Assembly: GCA_016789035.1 (NCBI GenBank)
Contig: JAEUSC010000128.1
Span: forward strand, 1-12,103
Source: Candidatus Omnitrophota bacterium
Lineage (GTDB): Bacteria; Omnitrophota; Gorgyraeia; Zapsychrales; Fredricksoniimonadaceae
Direction: 5' to 3'
Length of the DNA: 12,103 bases
The position numbers were made by a program, and so were the translations under genes. A model generated the notes under the pieces. It worked only from the letters and a program-made list of their open reading frames with translations. It did no database searches and was not told the DNA's origin. Positions 1-7,177 of this stretch are shown one piece after another (the stretch's first letter is position 1; the number at the start of each line of letters is the position of its first letter).

Positions 1-644
1 ATCCGAACCGTGCGGGGGTTTATCGTTCCGGTATTGATTGTGAAAAATTTAGATTTCGCCAGTCCCTTCATTCCAGTTCGGGGCCCATACGCATCGTTTC
101 AGTGGGGCGACTTGTTGAAAAGAAAGGTGTCGAGTACTCTGTTAAGGCGGTCTTAAACTTAATCAAGGAAGGATATGATATTGAGTATGTGATTATTGGC
201 GGCGGGCCCTTATATGCTCAGCTGAGCTCATTGATTCATGAAAATAATATGACAAGCCGGATTAAATTGTTGGGTCCGAAGGATCAGGAATTTATTATCG
301 ATGCGTTGGAGACGTCCCATATCTTTATTTCCAGCAGTGTTACAGCGCAGGATGGAGATCAGAACGGGCCGGATAATACAATTAAAGAAGCGATGGCTGT
401 AGGTCTTCCTGTTGTCGCTTGTCAGTCGGGTGCTATTGAGGAAGTTGTCATCAATGACATGACGGGATTATTGGTTGAGGAACGCAATATTGTTGCCTTG
501 GCCTCAAAGATTAAGTATCTCATTGATACGCCATCGATATGGCCGAATTTGACAAAAACAGCAAGAAAGTTTGTTGAGACTAACTATAACTTGAAAAGTT
601 TAACAGCGGAACTGATAGAAAGATATCAATCGGTTCTTAACTAA
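1..644 (+). CDS. Glycosyltransferase family 4 (GT-B), C-terminal part, 5' truncated by window
   Basis: The reading frame is open from base 3 to the TAA at 642-644 and has no start in view, so the gene begins upstream; 213 C-terminal residues are visible. The visible part opens with a YRSGID...KF stretch, then SVGRLVEKKG (from about base 96), then YVIIGGGP. These mark the second Rossmann half of GT4 enzymes, which transfer a sugar from an NDP-sugar donor. The SVTAQDGDQNGPDNTIKEAM region and PVVACQSGAIEEVV resemble the colanic-acid-type WcaL/ExoL group. The family EX7E motif is altered: Asn (codon 363-365) stands where the first Glu is usual, while the second Glu (387-389) is kept. The stop is followed at once by the next glycosyltransferase, and a flippase follows, so it probably adds a sugar to a lipid-linked surface glycan on the cytoplasmic face. 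A GTG at 102 is internal to the domain and is not the start. Donor and acceptor cannot be read from the sequence. Confidence 0.9.
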   Translation, partial: PNRAGVYRSGIDCEKFRFRQSLHSSSGPIRIVSVGRLVEKKGVEYSVKAVLNLIKEGYDIEYVIIGGGPLYAQLSSLIHENNMTSRIKLLGPKDQEFIIDALETSHIFISSSVTAQDGDQNGPDNTIKEAMAVGLPVVACQSGAIEEVVINDMTGLLVEERNIVALASKIKYLIDTPSIWPNLTKTARKFVETNYNLKSLTAELIERYQSVLN

Positions 645-653
645 TGCAGTTGA

Positions 654-660
654 AAGGGAG
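654..660 (+). promoter_or_regulatory. Shine-Dalgarno that fixes the start of the second glycosyltransferase
   Basis: AAGGGAG lies 7 bases before the ATG at 668. The earlier in-frame ATG at 644 overlaps the preceding stop codon and has no Shine-Dalgarno in front of it. I therefore place the start at 668. Confidence 0.65.
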
Positions 661-667
661 AATAAGA

Positions 668-1678
668 ATGGCGAATGCGCTTGTTACAATCGTGGTTACT
701 CCAAGAGATCGGTTCTGTTTTATTGAAGAAAATCTGGAAACCATCTTTAAAAAATCTGATGTACCTTTTGAAATGATCTATATTGATGGCGGTTCTCCGG
801 ACCAGTTTCGTGATTATCTGGTCAAAAAGTCCGCGGAAAAAAAGTTCAAATTGATCCGTGTTGAACATTATTTGTCGCCGAACCAGGCGCGAAATCTTGC
901 GGTAAAACATATTAAGACCCCTTTTGCTGCATTTGTGGAAAACGATGTCTCTGTTGCTGACGGCTGGTTGTCCGGGATGCTCAGTTGCGCGCAGGATACG
1001 GGATGCGCCGTCGTCTGTCCAATCACTTGCCAGGACAAGCCAATTCATGAAAATATTCATTACGCGGGCGGAGAGATGGAAATTAAAGAAGAGAATAAAA
1101 ATGGAATAGTTCACCGTTTTATTAAAGAAACGAAGTACCATAGACAGGGATCGAAACACTTTGAAGCTAATCCGCCTATCCGTAGAGGCAAGATAGGTTT
1201 TACGGAAGTTCATGCGTTTTTGGTACGTACGGATATTTTGAATAAAATCAGTGGGTTTGACGAAGGTGTGATGAGTACCCGTGACCATGTTGATTTCTCA
1301 CTAAATGTTAAGAAGGTGGGTGGAGAAATCTATATGGAGCCCAAAGCCATTGTGACTTTTATGGGGCATTTTACGGCTCCGCCATTGGAATCTTGGGAGG
1401 AAGAATATTACCGGCTGCGATGGTCTGATACGTGGGAATATAATAGTTTGACGCACTTAAGCAAGAAGTGGAATTTGACGGAAGATCGGGATTTAAAGAA
1501 GCGATTTAATAATTTGGGGTGGCGTCGTAGAGTTTTTGTTATTAAGCCTAAGATAAGAAATGTGAAGCCGCGCGTTGTTCGGCGTTTATTGGAAGAGATC
1601 ATGGTCAGACTGGAAAAGATGGAAAATAAGAAGCTGGCCAAAGATTTTGCTGCAAAGTACGGTCAAGGAAAAAAATGA
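668..1678 (+). CDS. GT2-like glycosyltransferase
   Basis: This 336-residue protein begins MANALVTIVV and carries a GT-A fold of the GT2 kind. The N-terminal strand is followed by IYIDGGS (about 37-43), where the usual DDGS is IDGGS. A QARNLAV stretch (about 73-79) follows, then a VENDVSV motif (90-96) in the place of the metal-binding DxD. A later GFDEGVMSTRDHVDFSLNV (about 196-214) matches the usual acceptor/base region (GFDE...D.D...). The last 100 residues are rich in Lys/Arg and have no hydrophobic segment, so the enzyme is probably cytoplasmic or peripherally membrane-bound. It follows the GT4 gene by 23 bases and overlaps the flippase by 4 bases (ATGA), as in one operon. It is likely to add one sugar of the surface glycan; substrate unknown. 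An alternative start at 644 would add 8 residues but lacks a ribosome binding site. Confidence 0.82.
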   Translation: MANALVTIVVTPRDRFCFIEENLETIFKKSDVPFEMIYIDGGSPDQFRDYLVKKSAEKKFKLIRVEHYLSPNQARNLAVKHIKTPFAAFVENDVSVADGWLSGMLSCAQDTGCAVVCPITCQDKPIHENIHYAGGEMEIKEENKNGIVHRFIKETKYHRQGSKHFEANPPIRRGKIGFTEVHAFLVRTDILNKISGFDEGVMSTRDHVDFSLNVKKVGGEIYMEPKAIVTFMGHFTAPPLESWEEEYYRLRWSDTWEYNSLTHLSKKWNLTEDRDLKKRFNNLGWRRRVFVIKPKIRNVKPRVVRRLLEEIMVRLEKMENKKLAKDFAAKYGQGKK

Positions 1679-3111
1679 CGGATGATTTAAAATCAAGGGC
1701 TATTGCAGGGTTGTCCTGGTCATTCGTTGGACAGATTGTTAAGCAAGTCTTCCAATTTGTGGTTAACGTGGCCTTGGCACATTTGTTATCACCGGCAGAC
1801 TTTGGGCTGGTGGCAATGGCGATGGTTTTTATAAACTTTGCTTCCGTCTTTGCTGATATGGGCGTCAGCAGTGCGCTAATTCAGCGAAAACATGTCACGG
1901 AGTCCCATTGGTCTTCAGCTTTTTGGCTGAATATCATTTTTGGAGGCGTGTTGACGTTGTTTTTTTGTCTGTGTTCCCCCTTGATTGCTAATTTTTACCA
2001 TCGCCAAGAGCTGTCTCCCATCATTTTTGTCTTGTCGTTTAGCTTCTTACTTTCTTCATTTACGATCGTGCAGCAAACAATATTGACGAAAAATATGGAA
2101 TTCCGTGTCTTGATGGTCCGAGATATAGGCGCGGTCTTTCTATCGGGGGTGGTGGCGATCTTTTTGGCTTTTAAAGGATGGGGGGTTTGGAGTTTGGTTG
2201 TGCAAATGCTGGTTTCCGCACTCTTGCATAATTTCTTTCTATGGGGAAGTTCAACGTGGCGGCCGAAGTTTATATTTTCTATTGGTTCTCTCAAAGACTT
2301 TTTCTTTTTCAGTACACATTTGACAGGATTTCAGGTCGTCAATTATTTTGCACGTAATTTAGACCAGATGTTGATTGGAAAGTTTTTGGGATCAGAAGTG
2401 CTTGGTTACTATAGTCTCGCTTATAAATTAATGATGCTCCCATTGCAAAACATCTCTTGGGTTTTAAGCAAGGTCATGTTTCCTGTTCTTTCAAAGGTGC
2501 ATGATGATATTGAGAGATTGCAGCGTGCCTATATTAAAATGCTCCGATCAATTTCCATTCTGACCTTTCCCTTGATGACATTGCTTTTTGTTCTTGCTCC
2601 CCAATTGATCCGGGTGATTTATGGAGAAAAGTGGTCCGCGGTCAGTGACCTTGTTCGGGTTTTGTGTTTCTGCGGAATGTTTCAGTCTCTAGGAACCATT
2701 TCAGGGCTGATCTACCAGAGTGTTGGTAAGACGAATGTTCAGTTGCGAATGGGACTGATTAATACTTTTATAATATTTGTTGTGCTTGTCAGTTGTATTC
2801 ATTACGGTCTGTATGCGGTCACCGTCGGATATGCGGTCATTTCCATTATTTGGGTCCATATCTCAATGGGAGTGGTGTGTCGGGTCATATCTTTGCCATA
2901 TGGAACAATGTATAAATCCATATTGCCGTCATTTGTTATATCCGCTGTTTTGCTTGTTTTTACCGCGTCAGTCAAAAGTGTGCTCATGGCGCATGACTGG
3001 TTTAAGATTGGAATCATAACCGTCAATTTTGTGGCTATTTATGTGGTCCTGCTTTTTATGATGGGTGAAATCAAGATTGAGAAAAGAAAGGTGAAGTTTA
3101 ATTTATTATGA
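1675..3111 (+). CDS. Lipopolysaccharide/exopolysaccharide flippase, WzxC/TuaB-like (MOP superfamily)
   Basis: This 478-residue, very hydrophobic protein has roughly a dozen transmembrane segments. It would flip undecaprenol-linked oligosaccharide units across the inner membrane. The N-terminus (SRAIAGLSWSFVGQIVKQ) and LLSPADFGLVAMA are typical of the Polysacc_synt family. So are GVSSALIQRKHVTESHWSSA (about 63-82) and, mid-protein, NLDQMLIGKFLGSEVLGYYS followed by PLQNIS. The pattern is closest to the colanic-acid exporter WzxC and TuaB. Translation starts at an ATG that overlaps the previous stop (ATGA) with AAGGAA at 1665-1670, and its own stop overlaps the next gene's ATG, so it is translationally coupled on both sides. 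Its position between glycosyltransferases supports a Wzx-dependent polysaccharide pathway. No polymerase (Wzy) is visible in the window. Confidence 0.9.
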   Translation: MTDDLKSRAIAGLSWSFVGQIVKQVFQFVVNVALAHLLSPADFGLVAMAMVFINFASVFADMGVSSALIQRKHVTESHWSSAFWLNIIFGGVLTLFFCLCSPLIANFYHRQELSPIIFVLSFSFLLSSFTIVQQTILTKNMEFRVLMVRDIGAVFLSGVVAIFLAFKGWGVWSLVVQMLVSALLHNFFLWGSSTWRPKFIFSIGSLKDFFFFSTHLTGFQVVNYFARNLDQMLIGKFLGSEVLGYYSLAYKLMMLPLQNISWVLSKVMFPVLSKVHDDIERLQRAYIKMLRSISILTFPLMTLLFVLAPQLIRVIYGEKWSAVSDLVRVLCFCGMFQSLGTISGLIYQSVGKTNVQLRMGLINTFIIFVVLVSCIHYGLYAVTVGYAVISIIWVHISMGVVCRVISLPYGTMYKSILPSFVISAVLLVFTASVKSVLMAHDWFKIGIITVNFVAIYVVLLFMMGEIKIEKRKVKFNLL

Positions 3112-4091
3112 GTTTGTCTGTGAGTGTGATTATCCCAACGTTTAATCGCAGCCAATATGTGAAGCGGGCGGTTGAAAGTGTTTTGGCACAGACACATCAA
3201 GATTTTGAAGTATTGGTTATTGATGATGGATCGACGGACTCAACCCGGGAAACAATTGCCGGCATAACTGATAAGCGTGTTAGATATATTTACACGCCGA
3301 ATCGTGGAAATTACTTTGCAAGGAACGAAGGACTGCGAGCCGCAAAGGGTGACTTTATTGCGTTCCTGGATTCGGATGACACTTTTATTCCAGAAAAACT
3401 ATCAATTCAGTTAAAGCAGTTTGAAATCAATAAGACATTGGGGCTTTGTTGCAGCAATTTGTATGTCCGTCACGACAATATTCCTAATAAGGTTTTTGAG
3501 GACAGGGCGCACACGTTTGCTTCTGACTTTGAGACGGACACTGGTTTTATTCAACAGGCACTCAAAAATAATTTTATTGCCACATCAACGGTTGTGATTC
3601 GACGATCCTGTGTTCAAGTGGGGCATTTCGATACTCACTTTCAGAACGCCATGGACTATGAATTCTTTTTACGTATTGTTTTTAACTTTCCTGCCAAGTA
3701 CTTAAAGGATAAACTCGTGGAAAGGCTTATTCATCCGGTTGCTGTGAGTAAAAATTCAGTCGTGACAGCGAACGCTTTAGTATATATCTTCTCTGAATGT
3801 CGGCAGCGCTTTGAGAAGGGGAGTCTTTTTCAACAGGAACATAAAGCGTTTTTGGAAAACGCAAAAGAACGAAGTGTATATCTATTGGGCATGGAACAGT
3901 TGCTGGGTTACAGTTTTAGCGAGGCCTATAAGACGTTAAAGGATTGCCAGTATAAACAAAAGGTCCTTTTTAAAACTTTTGCATTAATGACAGCTCAGTT
4001 TCGACTGTCATTTTTTGTTTTTTTGATTGCTCAATACCGCAAAGTCAAAAATTATCTTTCGATCCACTACAATCCTGCCGTCTCTAAATAA
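3108..4091 (+). CDS. Glycosyltransferase family 2
   Basis: This 327-residue protein has a classical GT-A/GT2 domain at its N-terminus. VSVIIPTFNR (5-14) is the first strand, VLVIDDGSTD (35-44) binds the nucleotide sugar, NRGNYFARNEGL (about 65-76) follows, and AFLDSDD (85-91) is the metal-binding DxD region. NAMDYEFFLRI at about residue 180 is the usual ED-type catalytic region. The C-terminal 40 residues contain a hydrophobic stretch (FRLSFFVFLIAQ) flanked by basic residues, possibly a membrane anchor or re-entrant helix. The ATG overlaps the flippase stop by 4 bases; the best upstream Shine-Dalgarno (AAGGTG, 3088-3093) is rather distant, so coupling is likely. It is the last gene of the polysaccharide cluster on this strand, and yifB converges 23 bases beyond its stop. 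The sugar transferred is unknown. Confidence 0.9.
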   Translation: MSLSVSVIIPTFNRSQYVKRAVESVLAQTHQDFEVLVIDDGSTDSTRETIAGITDKRVRYIYTPNRGNYFARNEGLRAAKGDFIAFLDSDDTFIPEKLSIQLKQFEINKTLGLCCSNLYVRHDNIPNKVFEDRAHTFASDFETDTGFIQQALKNNFIATSTVVIRRSCVQVGHFDTHFQNAMDYEFFLRIVFNFPAKYLKDKLVERLIHPVAVSKNSVVTANALVYIFSECRQRFEKGSLFQQEHKAFLENAKERSVYLLGMEQLLGYSFSEAYKTLKDCQYKQKVLFKTFALMTAQFRLSFFVFLIAQYRKVKNYLSIHYNPAVSK

Positions 4092-4114
4092 CTTATACAT
4101 TTTTTTTATGACCG

Positions 4115-5647
4115 TTAATGATGATGGCGGTCCAGATTTCGATACCCGATAGCCTCGGCTAAATGTGCAAGGTTGATGTTCTGGTTTTCATCAAGATCCG
4201 CGATGGTCCGTGCTATCCGTAGGATTTTATCGTGGGCGCGGGCCGACAACCCCAATTTCTCGATGGCCTCCTTTAATAGGTCTTGGCATTCCATACTTAA
4301 GGTGCAATATCGCTTTGTTTTTTGGTGATCCATTTGGGCGTTGCAATTAATGGTTGTATTGTGGAATCGTGTCGTTTGCTTATCTCTGGCGGCAAGCGTC
4401 CGTTTCTTTATGATTAAGGAATTTTCTGCCAAATGGCTTGACAGAAGTTCATGGGGCTTGGGGTTTGGGACTTGCAAGTGAAGGTCAATACGGTCCAAAA
4501 GTGGGCCGGATATTTTACTCATGTACCTCTGAATTTGTTGCGGCTGGCATTGGCATCGCCTTTGGGTGTCCATGAGCCATCCACAAGGGCATGGATTCAT
4601 AGCAGCAATGAAAATAAACTGTGCCGGGAATTGGACTGTCCTACTGGCGCGAGCGATTGTCACCACACGGTCTTCCAAGGGTTGTCGAAGGGCTTCTAGA
4701 ACGTTACGATTAAACTCTGGCAGTTCGTCCAGAAACAGAACGCCATTATGGCTGAGAGTAACTTCTCCCGGGCGAGGGTTTGAACCCCCGCCTACCAGAG
4801 AAATTGCAGAGCTGGTGTGGTGTGGTGATCGAATAGGTCGCTGGTTAATCGAACGTTGATTGGTCTTTAGTTGGCCAAGTACAGAATAAATTTTTGTGGT
4901 TTCGAGAATTTCCGCTTTCGTCATATCCGGAAGGATGGTGGGGAACCTTTGAGCTAACATAGTTTTTCCACTTCCCGGAGGACCAATGAGAAGACAATTA
5001 TGGCCGCCAGCGGCAGCAATTTCAAGGCCGCGTTTAACATGATATTGTCCTTTAACATCTGCAAAATCTAAATCATTTGGTGATGTCTGGTTAAGAGGGT
5101 TCTCCATTTTGATCTCAATATAAGGTAAATTGTCCGAACAATGGGTATAGTAAACCACTTCTTTGAGTGATTTTGCGCATACAATGGGAATATTGTCTGT
5201 TATTGAGCATTCTTCCTGGTTTTTTGTGGGAAATACGATTGCAGATATGCTTTTGTTGTCGATGGCGCCTAGAATAATGGACAACGCTCCATTGACAGGC
5301 TGCAATTGACCGTCGAGTGAAAGTTCCCCTAAGAAAGCCAGCGACGAAATTCGGCTCATGTCAATCTGTTGGCTAGCCGCTAGAATGCCCAAGGCAATGG
5401 CCAAATCAAAGGAAGGACCCTCTTTCTTAACATCCGCTGGAGAAAGGTTAATGATGATCCTTTGGGCAGGATAGTCATATCCGCTATTTTTTATAGCCGA
5501 GCGTACGCGTTCTTTACTTTCCCTTATAGAATCATCTGGCAGCCCTACAATAGTCGTTGCAGGAAGGCCGGAGCTTACATCTACTTCAATTGTAACGGGA
5601 TACGCATCAAGTCCAAGAATTCCAAAACTGTTTATTTTAGCTAACAT
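4115..5647 (-). CDS. yifB: YifB/ComM family Mg-chelatase-like AAA+ ATPase
   Basis: The protein has 510 residues, the usual full length. Residues 1-165 are the Lon-like (ChlI N-terminal) domain, with GLPDDSIRESKERVRSAI (35-52) and INLSPADVKKEGPSFDLA (66-83). The AAA+ core has Walker A GPPGSGKT (222-229), the family signature RSPHHTSS (273-280), Walker B LFLDELPEF (304-312) and SGPLLDRIDLH (380-390). NPCPCG (351-356) with C365 and C367 makes the usual four-Cys cluster. The C-terminal Mg-chelatase-C domain carries LSARAHDKILRIARTIADL (467-485). The homologue ComM is a helicase that promotes branch migration when transformed DNA is integrated; whether this copy has that role is inference. The tail ends with three His codons. 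No clear Shine-Dalgarno precedes the ATG. The gene converges on the glycosyltransferase cluster and its upstream region holds several inverted repeats. Confidence 0.96.
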   Translation of the reverse strand: MLAKINSFGILGLDAYPVTIEVDVSSGLPATTIVGLPDDSIRESKERVRSAIKNSGYDYPAQRIIINLSPADVKKEGPSFDLAIALGILAASQQIDMSRISSLAFLGELSLDGQLQPVNGALSIILGAIDNKSISAIVFPTKNQEECSITDNIPIVCAKSLKEVVYYTHCSDNLPYIEIKMENPLNQTSPNDLDFADVKGQYHVKRGLEIAAAGGHNCLLIGPPGSGKTMLAQRFPTILPDMTKAEILETTKIYSVLGQLKTNQRSINQRPIRSPHHTSSAISLVGGGSNPRPGEVTLSHNGVLFLDELPEFNRNVLEALRQPLEDRVVTIARASRTVQFPAQFIFIAAMNPCPCGWLMDTQRRCQCQPQQIQRYMSKISGPLLDRIDLHLQVPNPKPHELLSSHLAENSLIIKKRTLAARDKQTTRFHNTTINCNAQMDHQKTKRYCTLSMECQDLLKEAIEKLGLSARAHDKILRIARTIADLDENQNINLAHLAEAIGYRNLDRHHH

Positions 5648-5687
5648 ATAAAATGGCTTAAGCTACGGAGTATGGCGGTGGTTATTA

Positions 5688-5794
5688 GACTCTAAGGTGG
5701 GGGACCTAGAGTGCAAGGAAATGTGAGGGGAAAGACCTTGCAATTTCATTGTCCAAAGTTATAATGAAATCTATCATAATAACTATTTAGAGTC
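5688..5794. repeat. Cluster of abutting inverted repeats upstream of yifB
   Basis: Three hairpins lie end to end. The first is ACTCTAAGGT (5689-5698) with ACCTAGAGT (5704-5712), with one bulged base and a G5 loop. The second is TGCAAGG (5712-5718) with CCTTGCA (5736-5742) and a 17-base loop. The third is ATTTCATT (5743-5750) with AATGAAAT (5763-5770) and a 12-base loop. In addition GACTCTAA (5688-5695) is perfectly complementary to TTAGAGTC (5787-5794), so the left arm of the first hairpin could instead close the whole element. All arms were read directly. The element could be a structured leader of yifB (- strand), a set of operators around the (+) promoter at 5738-5765, or a small palindromic repeat element; the sequence does not decide. 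Confidence 0.6.
5738..5765 (+). promoter_or_regulatory. Sigma-70-like promoter for the PAP2-LysM/YkuD-accA-rlmN operon
   Basis: A -35 TTGCAA (5738-5743, 4 of 6 consensus) is followed after 16 bases by a perfect -10 TATAAT (5760-5765), predicting a start near 5772. It lies 89 bases before the chosen ATG of the PAP2-family gene. The inverted repeat ATTTCATT/AATGAAAT (5743-5770) spans the spacer and -10 box, so a regulator could bind there. Confidence 0.55.
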
Positions 5795-5854
5795 AAATTT
5801 TACTTTTCTAGGGGAGTGTTTACAAGATCAATCTTACATGCCCACGTAATTTTT

Positions 5855-6316
5855 ATGCAACCGACAGCCCTAGAGACATCCTTCAAAGACATTTCTCATA
5901 ATAAAATTCTAGTAATTACCTTAACCGTTTGGTTTATTGCTCAAACGATTAAAGTTGTATTGGGAGTAATCCAAGAAAAAAGGCTTAAGTTTCGATGGTT
6001 TATTGGGACAGGAGGAATGCCGTCGAGTCACGCTGCTGGTGTCTCAGCATTGGCAACAACGGTTGGGTTGGAGTATGGATTCCGTTCCGGGCTTTTTGCG
6101 GTGGCTTCTGTTTTTGCCTTGATTACCATGTTTGATGCTCAAGGTGTACGCAGGGCGGCGGGATTACAAGCGGGTGTTCTAAATAAAATTATGGAAGATA
6201 TGTATTGGAAGGGCAGAATTGAATCAAACCGTCTGGCGGAGCTTCTTGGTCACTCCCCTTTCCAGGTATTTGTTGGTCTTTTTCTAGGGCTATCTTTAGC
6301 GTTAATGCTTTATTAA
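5855..6316 (+). CDS. Divergent PAP2 family membrane protein (DUF212)
   Basis: From the ATG at 5855 the protein has 153 residues, the size expected for this family. It has a first membrane segment after HNKILVITLTVWFIAQ and the signature GGMPSSHAAGVSALA. A second hydrophobic segment ends in MFDAQGVRRAAG, then comes QAGVLNKI, and a C-terminal ELLGHSPFQVFVGLFLG leads into the last membrane helix. The PSSH motif and the following DxxGVRRAAG are the phosphatase-like (PAP2/haloperoxidase-related) residues, suggesting action on a lipid phosphate or similar in the membrane; the substrate is not known. An in-frame GTG at 5816 would add 13 residues. An AGGGGAG at 5810-5816 overlaps that GTG and so is badly spaced, and no good Shine-Dalgarno precedes 5855, so the start is uncertain. 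It is first in an apparent operon with the L,D-transpeptidase 21 bases downstream. Confidence 0.88.
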   Translation: MQPTALETSFKDISHNKILVITLTVWFIAQTIKVVLGVIQEKRLKFRWFIGTGGMPSSHAAGVSALATTVGLEYGFRSGLFAVASVFALITMFDAQGVRRAAGLQAGVLNKIMEDMYWKGRIESNRLAELLGHSPFQVFVGLFLGLSLALMLY

Positions 6317-6337
6317 TTTCACATCAGGAGATAGATC

Positions 6338-7156
6338 GTGAATAGACAACTCATTTTTATTGCAGGAGCAGTTATAATTGTTGTTCTGGCCCTTGTCGTA
6401 TTTTTAAACCGCCGAAATTCCTCGCAGCCTTCCGTATCTGCACCAGTCGCTGTTTCCGAAGCAAAAAAACTTTATGAGGAAGCGGTTCGTTTGGAAGCAT
6501 CGGGTCAGAAATTAGAAGCAAAGGCGATATATCAGAAAGTTGTGAATGAGTTTTCCGATTTTGATCAGATGGAGGCTGTGCAGACCAATCTGGGGAATAT
6601 TAACCTTGGAATTATTTTATCGAATATGGAAACGCCCAATACCGAATTTTATGAAGTCAAACCCGGTGACTCATTAGGCAAGATTTCTAAACAATACGGA
6701 ACAACCATTGAATTGATCAAACAGAATAATGGGTTAAGCAATGATGTGATCCGCGCGGGTCAGCGTCTTCGTATCTGGAAGGGAAAATTTAGTATATTTG
6801 TCGATAAATCTCAAAATATCTTGATATTAAAAAGCGCAAATGAAGTCGTCAAGGTATATAACGTTTCAACAGGCTTAAACAATAGCACCCCTGTCGGGAA
6901 ATTTAAGATTACGTCGAAAATTGTCGACCCCGTTTGGTTTAAGAGCGGGGCGGTTGTTCCTCCGGAAAGTCCGGCGAATGTGTTGGGCACTCGCTGGATG
7001 GGGTTTGATATTGCCGGTTACGGAATTCATGGTACAACCGAACCAGATAAAATCGGACAGCAGGTGACTGCTGGATGTGTCCGTATGAGAAATGAAGAAG
7101 TAGAAGAGTTGTACACGTTGATACCCATGGGAACGGAAGTTGTTATTCAAGATTAA
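6338..7156 (+). CDS. LysM domain + L,D-transpeptidase (YkuD), membrane-anchored
   Basis: This 272-residue protein starts at GTG, 7 bases after CAGGAG (6325-6330). Residues 5-23 form an N-terminal membrane anchor (LIFIAGAVIIVVLALVVFL) ending in NRR, placing the rest in the periplasm. Residues about 40-76 look like one TPR-type helical repeat (AKKLYEEA..., AKAIYQKVVNEF). A LysM peptidoglycan-binding domain spans about 104-147 (YEVKPGDSLGKISKQYG...IRAGQRLRIW). The YkuD catalytic domain runs from about 151 to 271, with GIHGT (229-233) and AGCVRM (245-250). His231, Cys247 (nucleophile) and Arg249 are all present; the usual Ser of the SxGCxR motif is Thr244. Such enzymes make 3-3 cross-links in peptidoglycan or attach proteins to it. 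It lies between the PAP2-like gene and accA with short gaps (21 bases each), so it is probably co-transcribed with them. Confidence 0.94.
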   Translation: MNRQLIFIAGAVIIVVLALVVFLNRRNSSQPSVSAPVAVSEAKKLYEEAVRLEASGQKLEAKAIYQKVVNEFSDFDQMEAVQTNLGNINLGIILSNMETPNTEFYEVKPGDSLGKISKQYGTTIELIKQNNGLSNDVIRAGQRLRIWKGKFSIFVDKSQNILILKSANEVVKVYNVSTGLNNSTPVGKFKITSKIVDPVWFKSGAVVPPESPANVLGTRWMGFDIAGYGIHGTTEPDKIGQQVTAGCVRMRNEEVEELYTLIPMGTEVVIQD

Positions 7157-7177
7157 TGCGATTATTGTGAGGTAGGG

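Noticed and set aside
644..667. ATG at 644 as the start of the second glycosyltransferase
   Set aside because: No ribosome binding site precedes it, whereas ATG 668 has AAGGGAG at ideal spacing and puts the first beta strand of the domain at the N-terminus.
641..1288. Antisense open frame (215 codons) opposite the second glycosyltransferase
   Set aside because: The forward frame has clear GT2 motifs, a Shine-Dalgarno and coupled neighbours; the antisense product shows no domain.
4092..4114. T8 run between the convergent glycosyltransferase and yifB genes as an intrinsic terminator
   Set aside because: No stem-loop of useful length precedes the T run on either strand; it may just be a short AT-rich junction.
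5688..5794. Miniature inverted-repeat transposable element with 8-base ends
   Set aside because: The flanking bases show no target-site duplication and only one copy is visible, so I keep it as an unexplained structured element.
5838..5849. Three-codon open frame (ATG CCC ACG TAA) just before the PAP2-like gene, as a possible regulatory upstream ORF
   Set aside because: The nearest Shine-Dalgarno-like sequence is about 21 bases away and such short frames arise by chance; nothing else supports translation.
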